Shown here piece by piece: positions 30,845 to 41,983 of a stretch of 64,000 nt of DNA (positions are counted from its first letter, which is position 1; each line of letters opens with the position of its first letter). This DNA comes from Xanthobacteraceae bacterium (GTDB lineage Bacteria > Pseudomonadota > Alphaproteobacteria > Rhizobiales > Xanthobacteraceae): the NCBI GenBank assembly GCA_022844485.1, contig JALHLQ010000019.1:1-64000 (forward strand). Reading direction: 5' to 3'. Position numbers and translations under genes: made by a program. The notes below the pieces were generated by a model. That model made no database searches. It had not been told where the DNA came from and saw only the letters and a list, made by a program, of their open reading frames with translations.

Positions 30845-30960
30845 TCCCTCCCCTGAAAGGGGAGGGTCGGACCGCGAAGCGGTCCGGGGTGGGGTCAGTG
30901 CACGACCCCCACCCGCTCGCGACCTCCGTCGCTCGCATCCTCCCCCCTGCGGGGGGAGGG
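30845..30960. repeat. Intergenic element of four tandem hairpins
   Basis: CCCTCCCCTgaaAGGGGAGGG; GGACCGCgaaGCGGTCC; GGGTGGGGTC...GACCCCCACCC; CCTCCCCCctgcGGGGGGAGG (approximate arms read by eye). Confidence 0.8.
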
Positions 30961-31043
30961 AAAAGGACCCGGAACCAAACCGGCCACAATGGGCTTCTAA
31001 GGTTCTCGCTCGCCTTCTCGTGCTCCACGTGCTTGGATAGGCC

Positions 31044-31784
31044 ATGCTCCGGTTCCAGTTGGGTTTTCTTGTGCTGTTCGGCTGTGTTCTGGCCGCGGCG
31101 CCCGCGTCTGCCTCGCTGCTGATCGAAATCGACAAGCAGACGCAAAGCATGACCGTCTCCGTGGACGGCACGGTCCGCCACACTTGGCCGGTTTCAACCG
31201 GCCGCGCCGGTTATTCGACGCCGAGCGGCTCGTTCAAGCCGTTCCGCCTCGAGGAGGACCACTACTCGAAGGAGTGGGACGACGCCCCGATGCCGCATTC
31301 CATCTTCTTCACCGAGAAAGGCCACGCCATTCACGGCTCCTATGAGACCCGCAAGCTCGGCACGCCCGCCTCCGCCGGCTGCGTGCGCCTTGCGCCGGCA
31401 AACGCGGCAAGGCTCTTTGCGCTGGTGAAGGAAGTCGGCCTCGGCAAGACGAAGGTGGTGATTGAAGGCTCCGAGCCCCTGGTCGCGCGCGAACCGCGCC
31501 GCAACGGGTCCGAGGTCACCGCCCGCCGCGCTCCGCCGCGCGGCGAGCCCGAGCCGCGCTACTACGGCGAGCGATACTACGGCGAGCGATACTACGGCGA
31601 GCGATACTACGGCGAGCGATACGCCAGTCCCGAACAAGGCTATGGGGGCTCGTTTTATGCTGAGCGCTACCCGCCGCCGCGCGCGGCCTATGCGCCGCCG
31701 CCGGGCTCGTATCGGCGCTACGAAGCGCGGCCTATGGACATCCAGCCGCAATATTATCAGCGCCGGGGATTGTTTCCGTTCTGA
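31044..31784 (+). CDS. L,D-transpeptidase (YkuD domain) with YYGER-repeat C-terminal tail
   Basis: LLIEIDKQTQSMTVSVDGTVRHTWPVSTGRAGYSTPSGSFKP...HSIFFTEKGHAIHGSYETRKLGTPASAGCVRLAPANA (HGS...SAGCVRL catalytic motif). Confidence 0.9.
   Translation: MLRFQLGFLVLFGCVLAAAPASASLLIEIDKQTQSMTVSVDGTVRHTWPVSTGRAGYSTPSGSFKPFRLEEDHYSKEWDDAPMPHSIFFTEKGHAIHGSYETRKLGTPASAGCVRLAPANAARLFALVKEVGLGKTKVVIEGSEPLVAREPRRNGSEVTARRAPPRGEPEPRYYGERYYGERYYGERYYGERYASPEQGYGGSFYAERYPPPRAAYAPPPGSYRRYEARPMDIQPQYYQRRGLFPF
31560..31619 (+). repeat. 15-bp tandem repeat x4 inside the L,D-transpeptidase gene
   Basis: tactacggcgagcga repeated four times without differences, encoding YYGER. Confidence 0.95.
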
Positions 31785-31877
31785 GCCACGGACTTTTTGT
31801 CCCCGCATCGCGCCGGACAGGCCGAACCTTGTCGCCGCCCAGCCGTTGTCGCGCACGTTCCCGACATGGAGGTTGGA

Positions 31878-32420
31878 ATGGGACTGCTCGATGGCCTGTT
31901 AGGCGGAGACCGCTCGCGTTCAGGCGGCGGCGTCTCGCCGATCACTCTCGCGCTGTTGGCGCTCCTTGCCTATCGCACTTATCAGGGCAAAGGACGGCTC
32001 GCGGACATGCTGGACCGCGGCGAGCCCGGAGCGGCGTCCGGATCAGGCGGGCTTGGGGGCCTGTTGTCGGGATTGGGCGGCAGCGGATCCGCGGGCGGCG
32101 GGTTGGGAGGCTTGCTGGGGGGCGCCGCGGCGGGCGGGCTGCTGAGCGGCGGCCTTGCCGATCTCGTTGGCCAGTTCCAGCAGTCCGGGCGCGGCGATGT
32201 GGCGGACTCCTGGGTCGGCCGTGGGCAGAATCGCGAGATCGCGCCTCAGGATCTCGAAGACGCCCTCGGACACGACACCTTGCGCTCGCTTTCCGAACAG
32301 ACTGGCCGCTCTTATCAGGAGGTGCTCTCCGAACTGAGCCGAAGCCTGCCGGACACCGTCGACCAGCTCACGCCGGAGGGCCGCTTGCCCTCGGAAGAGG
32401 AAGCGTCTCGCTGGGTCTAG
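31878..32420 (+). CDS. YidB family (DUF937-like) protein
   Basis: MGLLDGLLGGDRSRSGGGVSPITLALLALLAYRTYQGKG...GGLADLVGQFQQSGRGDVADSWVGRGQNREIAPQDLEDALGHDTLRSLSEQTG; start could also be 31866. Confidence 0.85.
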   Translation: MGLLDGLLGGDRSRSGGGVSPITLALLALLAYRTYQGKGRLADMLDRGEPGAASGSGGLGGLLSGLGGSGSAGGGLGGLLGGAAAGGLLSGGLADLVGQFQQSGRGDVADSWVGRGQNREIAPQDLEDALGHDTLRSLSEQTGRSYQEVLSELSRSLPDTVDQLTPEGRLPSEEEASRWV

Positions 32421-32435
32421 CGAGAACGCGCTGCC

Positions 32436-32513
32436 CTAGTGTGGCGGTTCGGAAGTCCGCATCATTCTTGCCGCAAGACCGCAATGCGGACTTCCGAACC
32501 AAAGCCACACTAA
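32436..32513. repeat. Hairpin C of CTAGTG-bounded family
   Basis: CTAGTGTGGC-GGTTCGGAAGTCCGCAT / 21-nt loop with TTGCCGCA / ATGCGGACTTCCGAACC-AAA-GCCACACTAA. Confidence 0.88.
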
Positions 32514-32525
32514 ATCAATAAGTTG

Positions 32526-32600
32526 CTAGTGTCTTTCGATTCCGAAATTCGCAAACGAGGTTGCCGCACAATGATGCGAACTTCGGAATCGGGACACTGG
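32526..32600. repeat. Hairpin D of CTAGTG-bounded family
   Basis: CTAGTGTC-TTT-CGATTCCGAAATTCGCA / 21-nt loop with TTGCCGCA / TGCGAACTTCGGAATCG-G-GACACTGG. Confidence 0.88.
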
Positions 32601-32763
32601 TGGTCCGATTCTAACATTCGCATCCCGTTGCGGCAGGCCATTTTGCGAATGTTAGAATCGAAAGACCACTAGCAAATTCAAATTGCTAGTGGAGTTTTGG
32701 ATTTGACATTCGCTTGTGAACCCGCTGCTAGATGGGTAGCGAATGTCAAATCCACTCCACTAG
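32597..32763. repeat. Composite hairpin unit A+B, copy 2
   Basis: About four differences from 5749-5916 over ~167 nt including a 1-nt loop deletion. Confidence 0.92.
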
Positions 32764-33285
32764 CCGCGCTGCATAGGCGTCCACCGCCGCCCAGTCCGTG
32801 TATTCGACTTGGGCCGTGGGCTCCGTGGGCCCTCCGGTCATCCACATGATGAAACGGATGATCTGGCGGTCTCGCCATGAATAGCGCGGATAATCGAGCC
32901 GGCCGGCGAAAGCCGTCGCCAGCGTCGGATCGAGCCGGTAACGCACGATCGCTTTGCGCGCATAGACGCTGCCGTCGGCCGTATCCTTGCCGGGTTTGCG
33001 GGCTGTCAGGTTGACGGAGGCGAAGGCAAGCGGCGGCTTCGTGGGCACGGCGGCATAGGTCTCGAGAAGCCGCAAGGCTTCGGGCAAATGCCGCCCGTAG
33101 CGGACGGCGGCGATCAGCAAGACAAAGCGCGCCGCTTCGAGGTCGGCGGATGTCGGCGGGGTGATCGCCGCATCACGGGTGGTCACCTGGGCATCGTTAT
33201 CGGACAGCCGCTCGGCGATGCGCGCGGCGATACGGCGCGCCTGGCCGTCCCGCGAGGCATAGAACAGCAGGATTTCGCCGCTCAC
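32746..33285 (-). CDS. Flavodoxin-domain protein (protoporphyrinogen oxidase HemG-like)
   Basis: MSGEILLFYASRDGQARRIAARIAERLSDNDAQVTTRDA...FVLLIAAVRYGRHLPEALRLLETY...YSWRDRQIIRFIMWMTGGPTEPTAQVEYTDWAAVD. Confidence 0.82.
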   Translation of the reverse strand: MSGEILLFYASRDGQARRIAARIAERLSDNDAQVTTRDAAITPPTSADLEAARFVLLIAAVRYGRHLPEALRLLETYAAVPTKPPLAFASVNLTARKPGKDTADGSVYARKAIVRYRLDPTLATAFAGRLDYPRYSWRDRQIIRFIMWMTGGPTEPTAQVEYTDWAAVDAYAARLVEWI

Positions 33286-33593
33286 TTCTTCTCCAGCATC
33301 AGGCGCGTTTGCTTCTCGAGCGTCGGCATCACCTTGTCCGCGAGCTTCGCGAGCAGCCAGGGAAGCTGCAGTTCGAGCCGCACCTGATCCTCGCCGACAT
33401 CGATTGCGCCGCTCGCGGTCTGCCCCACGGCACGGATCGAGAAATCGAGTCGGTCGCCGCTCCAGGCCTCGTTATCGACCGACATCATCGCGCTATAGCT
33501 CGTCCGCAACTGGCCGAAGCCTGCCTTGAGGCGGCGGACGGCTTCTTCCTTTCCCAGGCGGTGCGGAATCGTGACGACGAGCGGCTGCGACAT
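33282..33593 (-). CDS. Polyhydroxyalkanoic acid system family protein (PHA_gran_rgn)
   Basis: MSQPLVVTIPHRLGKEEAVRRLKAGFGQLRTSYSAMMSVDNEAWSGDRLDFSIRAVGQTASGAIDVGEDQVRLELQLPWLLAKLADKVMPTLEKQTRLMLEKK. Confidence 0.82.
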   Translation of the reverse strand: MSQPLVVTIPHRLGKEEAVRRLKAGFGQLRTSYSAMMSVDNEAWSGDRLDFSIRAVGQTASGAIDVGEDQVRLELQLPWLLAKLADKVMPTLEKQTRLMLEKK

Positions 33594-33654
33594 GAGGGCC
33601 TCAATATGAAATTTGAGGCTCATGTAGGCCTGCGGCCGGCGTTCAGAAAGATGT

Positions 33655-34332
33655 CTAGGCCGCGACCCGGTGCATTCCCGCGCCGCCATAGGCGCCGTGG
33701 ATGGCCTTCACCGACTTCTCGATGGCCGTCCACAACCGGTTGATCTCATCGGAGGCCGGCGACGCGGCGTCGTATTCCGTCACCCCCTCCCCGCTTTCGA
33801 GCGCAAGCGAGTAGGCGGCACGGTTGGTGATCTGCCCCGACCAAATCGGCACGTTCAGCCGCGCGATCGCTTCGCGCACCTCGGTCACGTATTGGGATTC
33901 GGTGTTGTCGCGCAGCGCGGGAGCGCCATTGATCACCACCGCATAAGGCTTCTTGTATTCCCGGGCGATCTCGATCGTGTCACGGATAGCCGCCAGATCG
34001 AACACCGTAAGCCGCGCCGGAATGATGACGAGCGTCGCCGCCCGGATCGCATCCACGACGGCAGCGGAGGTATTGGGCGGAGTATCGACCAAGGCCCATT
34101 TGTACTCGTCGCGCCGCGCCACCTTGAGGATGTCGCTGATCCCGCTCCGGCTCTTGCGCAAGGCCGGGTCCCCGGTCCCCCGGAGCCCGTGCCACAGGGC
34201 CAAGGAGCCCTGTGGATCGGCGTCGATCAGAAGGCATCGGTAGCCGGCCTGGCTGACCCGCGCCGCAAGATGCGCCGAGAGCGTGCTCTTGCCGGAACCG
34301 CCCTTGCGCGAGGCAAACACGAGTACGTCCAT
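33655..34332 (-). CDS. ParA family ATPase
   Basis: VLVFASRKGGSGKSTLSAHLAARVSQAGYRCLLIDADPQGSLALWHGLRG...WALVDTPPNTSAAVVDAIRAA (deviant Walker A KGGSGKS); no adjacent ParB. Confidence 0.9.
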   Translation of the reverse strand: MDVLVFASRKGGSGKSTLSAHLAARVSQAGYRCLLIDADPQGSLALWHGLRGTGDPALRKSRSGISDILKVARRDEYKWALVDTPPNTSAAVVDAIRAATLVIIPARLTVFDLAAIRDTIEIAREYKKPYAVVINGAPALRDNTESQYVTEVREAIARLNVPIWSGQITNRAAYSLALESGEGVTEYDAASPASDEINRLWTAIEKSVKAIHGAYGGAGMHRVAA

Positions 34333-34403
34333 GGTGACGGCCCTGAGTCGTGATTCGGCCGAATCGTAACACGGGCGCTGAGTCTCAGGAATGGCAAAGG
34401 CTG

Positions 34404-35129
34404 CTACCGCGCCGCAAAAGGCCCTAAAGGCAGGCCCGCGATCTCGGCCACGAGCTTCTTGACGATTGCCTCTGCGAACTGCTCGTAGGACTTGGCCGGC
34501 ATGATGAAGGCGCCCGGCCCGCCGATCACATTATCCTGATAATAGCGGTCGAGATCGGGTTCCAAAGCGAGGATTGGCAGGCCGTTGATGCCGATTCCGG
34601 CCGCGATGGCGGCATCACGGGCCTCGGTCACGGCCCGTCCGCGATTGTTGGAGCCATCGCCCGACACGTCTATGATTCGCCGGCCGGCCTTGTAAGGGCT
34701 TCGCTCGAAGAAGGGGACGCAAAAATCGATGACCCCGGAAATCGAGGTTCCGCCGCCAAACAGGGATCGCGGGGCTTCGGCCACCTTGGCTGCAAAGGTC
34801 TCCGCGGATGCTGCGTCGTGAATCCGCATCCAGGGGACCACTTCGAATTGAATGCCGGGTCCGGTCCATTGAACCATGGAGACGGCGATGGCTCGAGCGG
34901 GGCCGGAGAGCACGGAATCCAATACCAGCCTGTTGCGAAACGCGGCGGCATAGCCGTCCCGCTGCAGATCGAATCGCTCGGCGCTGACGCTGCCGGAAAC
35001 GTCGACGGCAAGCACAAGCTGCAAATCGACAGCCCGAGATTCCGCGAGCGTCACTTTGGCCGGGACCATCGCGGTGAGTCCCGCGAGCGCCAAAGCCAGT
35101 GCGGAGCAAATCCGCGAAAACGGTCTCAC
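34404..35129 (-). CDS. DUF1194 domain-containing (VWA-like) exported protein
   Basis: DLQLVLAVDVSGSVSAERFDLQRDGYAAAFRN...RRIIDVSGDGSNNRGRAVTEARDAAIAAGIGINGLPI. Confidence 0.88.
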   Translation of the reverse strand: MRPFSRICSALALALAGLTAMVPAKVTLAESRAVDLQLVLAVDVSGSVSAERFDLQRDGYAAAFRNRLVLDSVLSGPARAIAVSMVQWTGPGIQFEVVPWMRIHDAASAETFAAKVAEAPRSLFGGGTSISGVIDFCVPFFERSPYKAGRRIIDVSGDGSNNRGRAVTEARDAAIAAGIGINGLPILALEPDLDRYYQDNVIGGPGAFIMPAKSYEQFAEAIVKKLVAEIAGLPLGPFAAR

Positions 35130-35296
35130 TCTCGAACTTCTCCGCTCGATCGATGGTCCCTTGCAATGCCGTCAGGACCCAAGAACGATGACATGAACCG
35201 CACGACAACGCTGTCCGGCGCAGTTGGGTTTCGCCGGATGCCGCGGCCGCATCGAATCGAAAGTCGGCCGCATTGCGTGGGCCACGGCTGACCGGC

Positions 35297-36193
35297 ATGG
35301 AACCGAACACCTTTGTCTGCCGCTTGACAAGCGATGAACGAACCGCGCGTCGGATCGCGGACGTGTTGAGCGAAACGTTCGAAAACGGCACCGCGGTGAC
35401 GGCTTTCGAGCGGTCGGACGGCGTGTGGTCGCTCGAGGCTCTCTTCGTTCGGCGGCCGGACGAAGAGGCTGTTCGCGACATCATCGGCTTGGTCATTGGC
35501 GTCGATGCCGCGCGAACAACGGTCTTCGAAACGCTGCCGACGCGCGATTGGGTCGAGGCGAGCCTGGCCGCGCTGACTCCGATCACGGCAGGACGGTTCG
35601 TCATTCACGGCGCACATGATCGCGCGAACATCGTTCCGAACAGAATTGCCATCGAAATCGAAGCTGCGCTCGCTTTCGGCACGGGCCATCACGGAACGAC
35701 TCGCGGCTGCCTGCTTGCGCTCGATGCCTTGGCCAAGACGGTGCGTCCGCGGCGCGTGCTCGATATCGGCACGGGCAGCGGGATTCTTGCGATTGCCGCG
35801 GCCAAGGCCCTTCGCGCGCCGACGGTGGCAAGCGACATCGATGGGAATGCAGTGGATGTGGCGACTGCGAACGCCCGGCTCAACGGCGTCGCATCGTCGA
35901 TCCGGTTCGTTTACGCCGCGGGCGTCGGCGCGCGCGCCATCGGCAAACGCGCGCCTTACGATCTGATCTTTGCCAATATCCTGCTGCAGCCGATCAAGCG
36001 GCTGGCCGCGCCGCTCGCGCGACTCATATCCGCGCGCGGCCGCATCGTGCTGTCAGGCTTGCTGGCGTCGCAAGCCAATGCCGCGATGGCCGCCTACCGT
36101 GCACAAGGTCTGTCCCTTGAGCGCAGCATTGCGCTCGAGGGATGGGTCACGCTGGTCATGCATCGCGCGCGTTTGGGAGCGGGGCCGCCTTAA
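35297..36193 (+). CDS. prmA: 50S ribosomal protein L11 methyltransferase
   Basis: EIEAALAFGTGHHGTTRGCLLALDAL...VLDIGTGSGILAIAAAKALRAPTVASDIDGNAVDVATANARLNG...DLIFANILLQP. Confidence 0.88.
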   Translation: MEPNTFVCRLTSDERTARRIADVLSETFENGTAVTAFERSDGVWSLEALFVRRPDEEAVRDIIGLVIGVDAARTTVFETLPTRDWVEASLAALTPITAGRFVIHGAHDRANIVPNRIAIEIEAALAFGTGHHGTTRGCLLALDALAKTVRPRRVLDIGTGSGILAIAAAKALRAPTVASDIDGNAVDVATANARLNGVASSIRFVYAAGVGARAIGKRAPYDLIFANILLQPIKRLAAPLARLISARGRIVLSGLLASQANAAMAAYRAQGLSLERSIALEGWVTLVMHRARLGAGPP

Positions 36194-36320
36194 ATGTCGT
36201 CACGCGCGAGCTGAGGATAGGAATCGATCATCTCTGCGCGCATGCGAAGGGCCTCGGCCATCAGGCGGCCGCTCAAGATAAAGAATGCCAACATTGTGTG
36301 ACCTCGAACCGCGTGCGCGC

Positions 36321-36539
36321 TCATCGCGTAAAGGGCAGAGCGGCGTCGCAAGACAGCGTCGCGGTGTAGCCGGCCTGTTTCACCTCATCCTCCGGGATGA
36401 GGTGGCGAAAACGTTCGATGTCGAGCATGGCCTTGCGCATGCGCGATTCGACTATCGCGTCCAGCACGCGGACGAGGAACGGCTTCTTTGGACTGCGCGC
36501 TGCCGAACCGAGACGAGCGCTGAGGGTTGCAGTAGCCAT
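36321..36539 (-). CDS. Small hypothetical basic protein
   Basis: 72 aa MATATLSARLGSAARSPKKPFLVRVLDAIVESRMRKAMLDIERFRHLIPEDEVKQAGYTATLSCDAALPFTR; length and composition only. Confidence 0.5.
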   Translation of the reverse strand: MATATLSARLGSAARSPKKPFLVRVLDAIVESRMRKAMLDIERFRHLIPEDEVKQAGYTATLSCDAALPFTR

Positions 36540-36786
36540 CGGTGTCTCTCCTGCTGTTCGAGAAGTCGACCCCGGGCATTCCTCCTGACCAGTGCTGACC
36601 TAGTTGGTCGTTCGCGCCTTGGGAAGGTTCAAACCTGCATGCGTCCGCTGACAAAGCAGCATGGGAAATTAACAGTTTCGCAGCACCTACTGCAGCGGAT
36701 TGCGATTCCGCTCCCCGATCCGGTGCGATCTTGCGTTTCGGACCGGCGACATTGCCGTTTGTTGCGCTGCTCCTTAGATTGGCGAC

Positions 36787-38619
36787 ATGTTCGAAGCCCG
36801 TTTTCAAACCTTCGATGATCCCGTATCGCTGGGCGAATCGGCGCAGCGCCTGCAGGCCTTGCGCGCGGAGCTGAGCCGTCGCGGGTTCGATGGTTTTGTC
36901 GTCCCCCGAGGCGATCGGCACCAGAACGAGACCGTGCCTCCCAGCGAGGAACGGCTTGCCTGGTTGAGCGGATTCACCGGCTCGGCGGGCCTCGCGATCG
37001 TCTTGCGCGACAGCGCCTCGATTTTCGTCGATGGACGGTATCTCTTGCAGGTGCGCGATCAGGTCGACACGAACGCCTTTCGTGTGGAGCACTCCGTCGA
37101 TACGCCGTTGTCGGAATGGATGGAACGCCACCTCGCCGCCGGAACGAAGCTCGGCTACGACCCGTGGCTGCACACCGTAGAGAGCGTCGAGAAAATGCGG
37201 CGCGCCTGCGAAACAGCCGGCGCGACGCTGACCCCCGTGACGAACAATCCGATCGACGCAGTCTGGACCGACCGCCCGCCGCCGCCGCTGGGCCCGATCG
37301 TGCTTCACGCGCTCCGCCATGCGGGCGAGGATGCGGCTGCGAAGCTCGGGCGCGTCCGCGCCGAGCTCGACAAGATCCGGGCCGGCGCGCTCGTCGTCTC
37401 GGACCCGCAGGCGATTGCCTGGACTTTCAACATCCGCGGCTCCGACGTTGCGCACACGCCGCTGCCGCTGGCTTTCGGATTGATCCCGAAAGAAGGCCGA
37501 GCCTTCCTCTATGTCGATGGGCGCAAGCTGACCAACGCGGTGCGCGACGCGCTCGAGAATCTTGCGGACATCCGTTCGCCCGATCGCTTCGCCGACGATC
37601 TGCGCGCGCTTGCGGCGCGCTCGACCATCCGGATCGACCAGGCCACCGCCGCCGATGCGATTGCAACCATCATCGCGGAAGCCGGAGGCAAAGTCTCGCG
37701 CGGGCCTGACCCGATTGCGCTCTTGAAAGCCGTGAAGAACACCACTGAGATCAACGGCGCGCGCGAGGCGCATCGGCGCGACGGCGCCGCCGTCGTTCGT
37801 TTCCTGGCCTGGTTCGACCGCGAGGCGCCGAAGGGCAAGCTGACGGAGATCGAAGCCGTTGCGGCGCTGGAGAGCTTTCGCCGCGAAACCGGCCATCTCA
37901 AGGACATTTCCTTCGACACGATTGCCGGCGCCGGACCAAACGGCGCGATCGTGCATTATCGCGTCACGCGCAAGACAAACCGAAAAATTTCTCCGGGCGA
38001 ACTCTGTCTGATCGATTCGGGCGGCCAGTATGAAGAAGGAACGACCGACATCACGCGCACGCTGACGGTGGGGCAGCCGACGGCCGAAATGCGCGAGCGC
38101 TTCACGCGCGTGCTGAAGGGACACATCGCGATTGCACGCGCGATTTTTCCCGAGGGCACGACCGGGGCGCAGCTCGACTCCTTCGCACGCCAATCCCTGT
38201 GGGAAGCCGGGATCGACTTCGACCATGGAACGGGACATGGCGTCGGCAGTTACCTGTCGGTGCACGAAGGGCCGGCGCGCATCGCCAAGCTCGGCACGAC
38301 AAGTCTGAAGCGCGGCATGATCCTGTCCAACGAACCCGGCTACTACAAGACCGGACAATACGGCATTCGGATCGAGAATCTCGTGCTTGTCGTCGAAGCC
38401 GCAGCCCCGCCCGGTGCGGAGAAGCCGCTGAACGCATTCGAGACGCTGACGCTGGCGCCGATAGACCGTCGATTGATCGCGCGCGACATGCTGAGCGCAG
38501 TCGAAACCGCATGGCTGGACCGCTACCATGCCCGTGTCGTATCGAGCCTGTCCCCGCTTGTGGACGCTGAGACTAACGCCTGGCTTGCCGAAGCGACCGC
38601 TCCCTTGTCCTCGGCCTAG
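36787..38619 (+). CDS. Aminopeptidase P family protein (Xaa-Pro aminopeptidase)
   Basis: FDGFVVPRGDRHQNETVPPSEERLAWLSGFTGSAGLAIVL...GHGVGSYLSVHEGPARIA...LSNEPGYYKTGQYGIRIENLVLV. Confidence 0.93.
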   Translation: MFEARFQTFDDPVSLGESAQRLQALRAELSRRGFDGFVVPRGDRHQNETVPPSEERLAWLSGFTGSAGLAIVLRDSASIFVDGRYLLQVRDQVDTNAFRVEHSVDTPLSEWMERHLAAGTKLGYDPWLHTVESVEKMRRACETAGATLTPVTNNPIDAVWTDRPPPPLGPIVLHALRHAGEDAAAKLGRVRAELDKIRAGALVVSDPQAIAWTFNIRGSDVAHTPLPLAFGLIPKEGRAFLYVDGRKLTNAVRDALENLADIRSPDRFADDLRALAARSTIRIDQATAADAIATIIAEAGGKVSRGPDPIALLKAVKNTTEINGAREAHRRDGAAVVRFLAWFDREAPKGKLTEIEAVAALESFRRETGHLKDISFDTIAGAGPNGAIVHYRVTRKTNRKISPGELCLIDSGGQYEEGTTDITRTLTVGQPTAEMRERFTRVLKGHIAIARAIFPEGTTGAQLDSFARQSLWEAGIDFDHGTGHGVGSYLSVHEGPARIAKLGTTSLKRGMILSNEPGYYKTGQYGIRIENLVLVVEAAAPPGAEKPLNAFETLTLAPIDRRLIARDMLSAVETAWLDRYHARVVSSLSPLVDAETNAWLAEATAPLSSA

Positions 38620-38627
38620 AGTTCATC

Positions 38628-41978
<3,351 letters not shown>

Positions 41979-41983
41979 TCAAC

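Noticed and set aside
36385-38529. 714-aa minus-strand ORF
   Set aside because: Antisense shadow of the aminopeptidase P gene; no recognisable domain.
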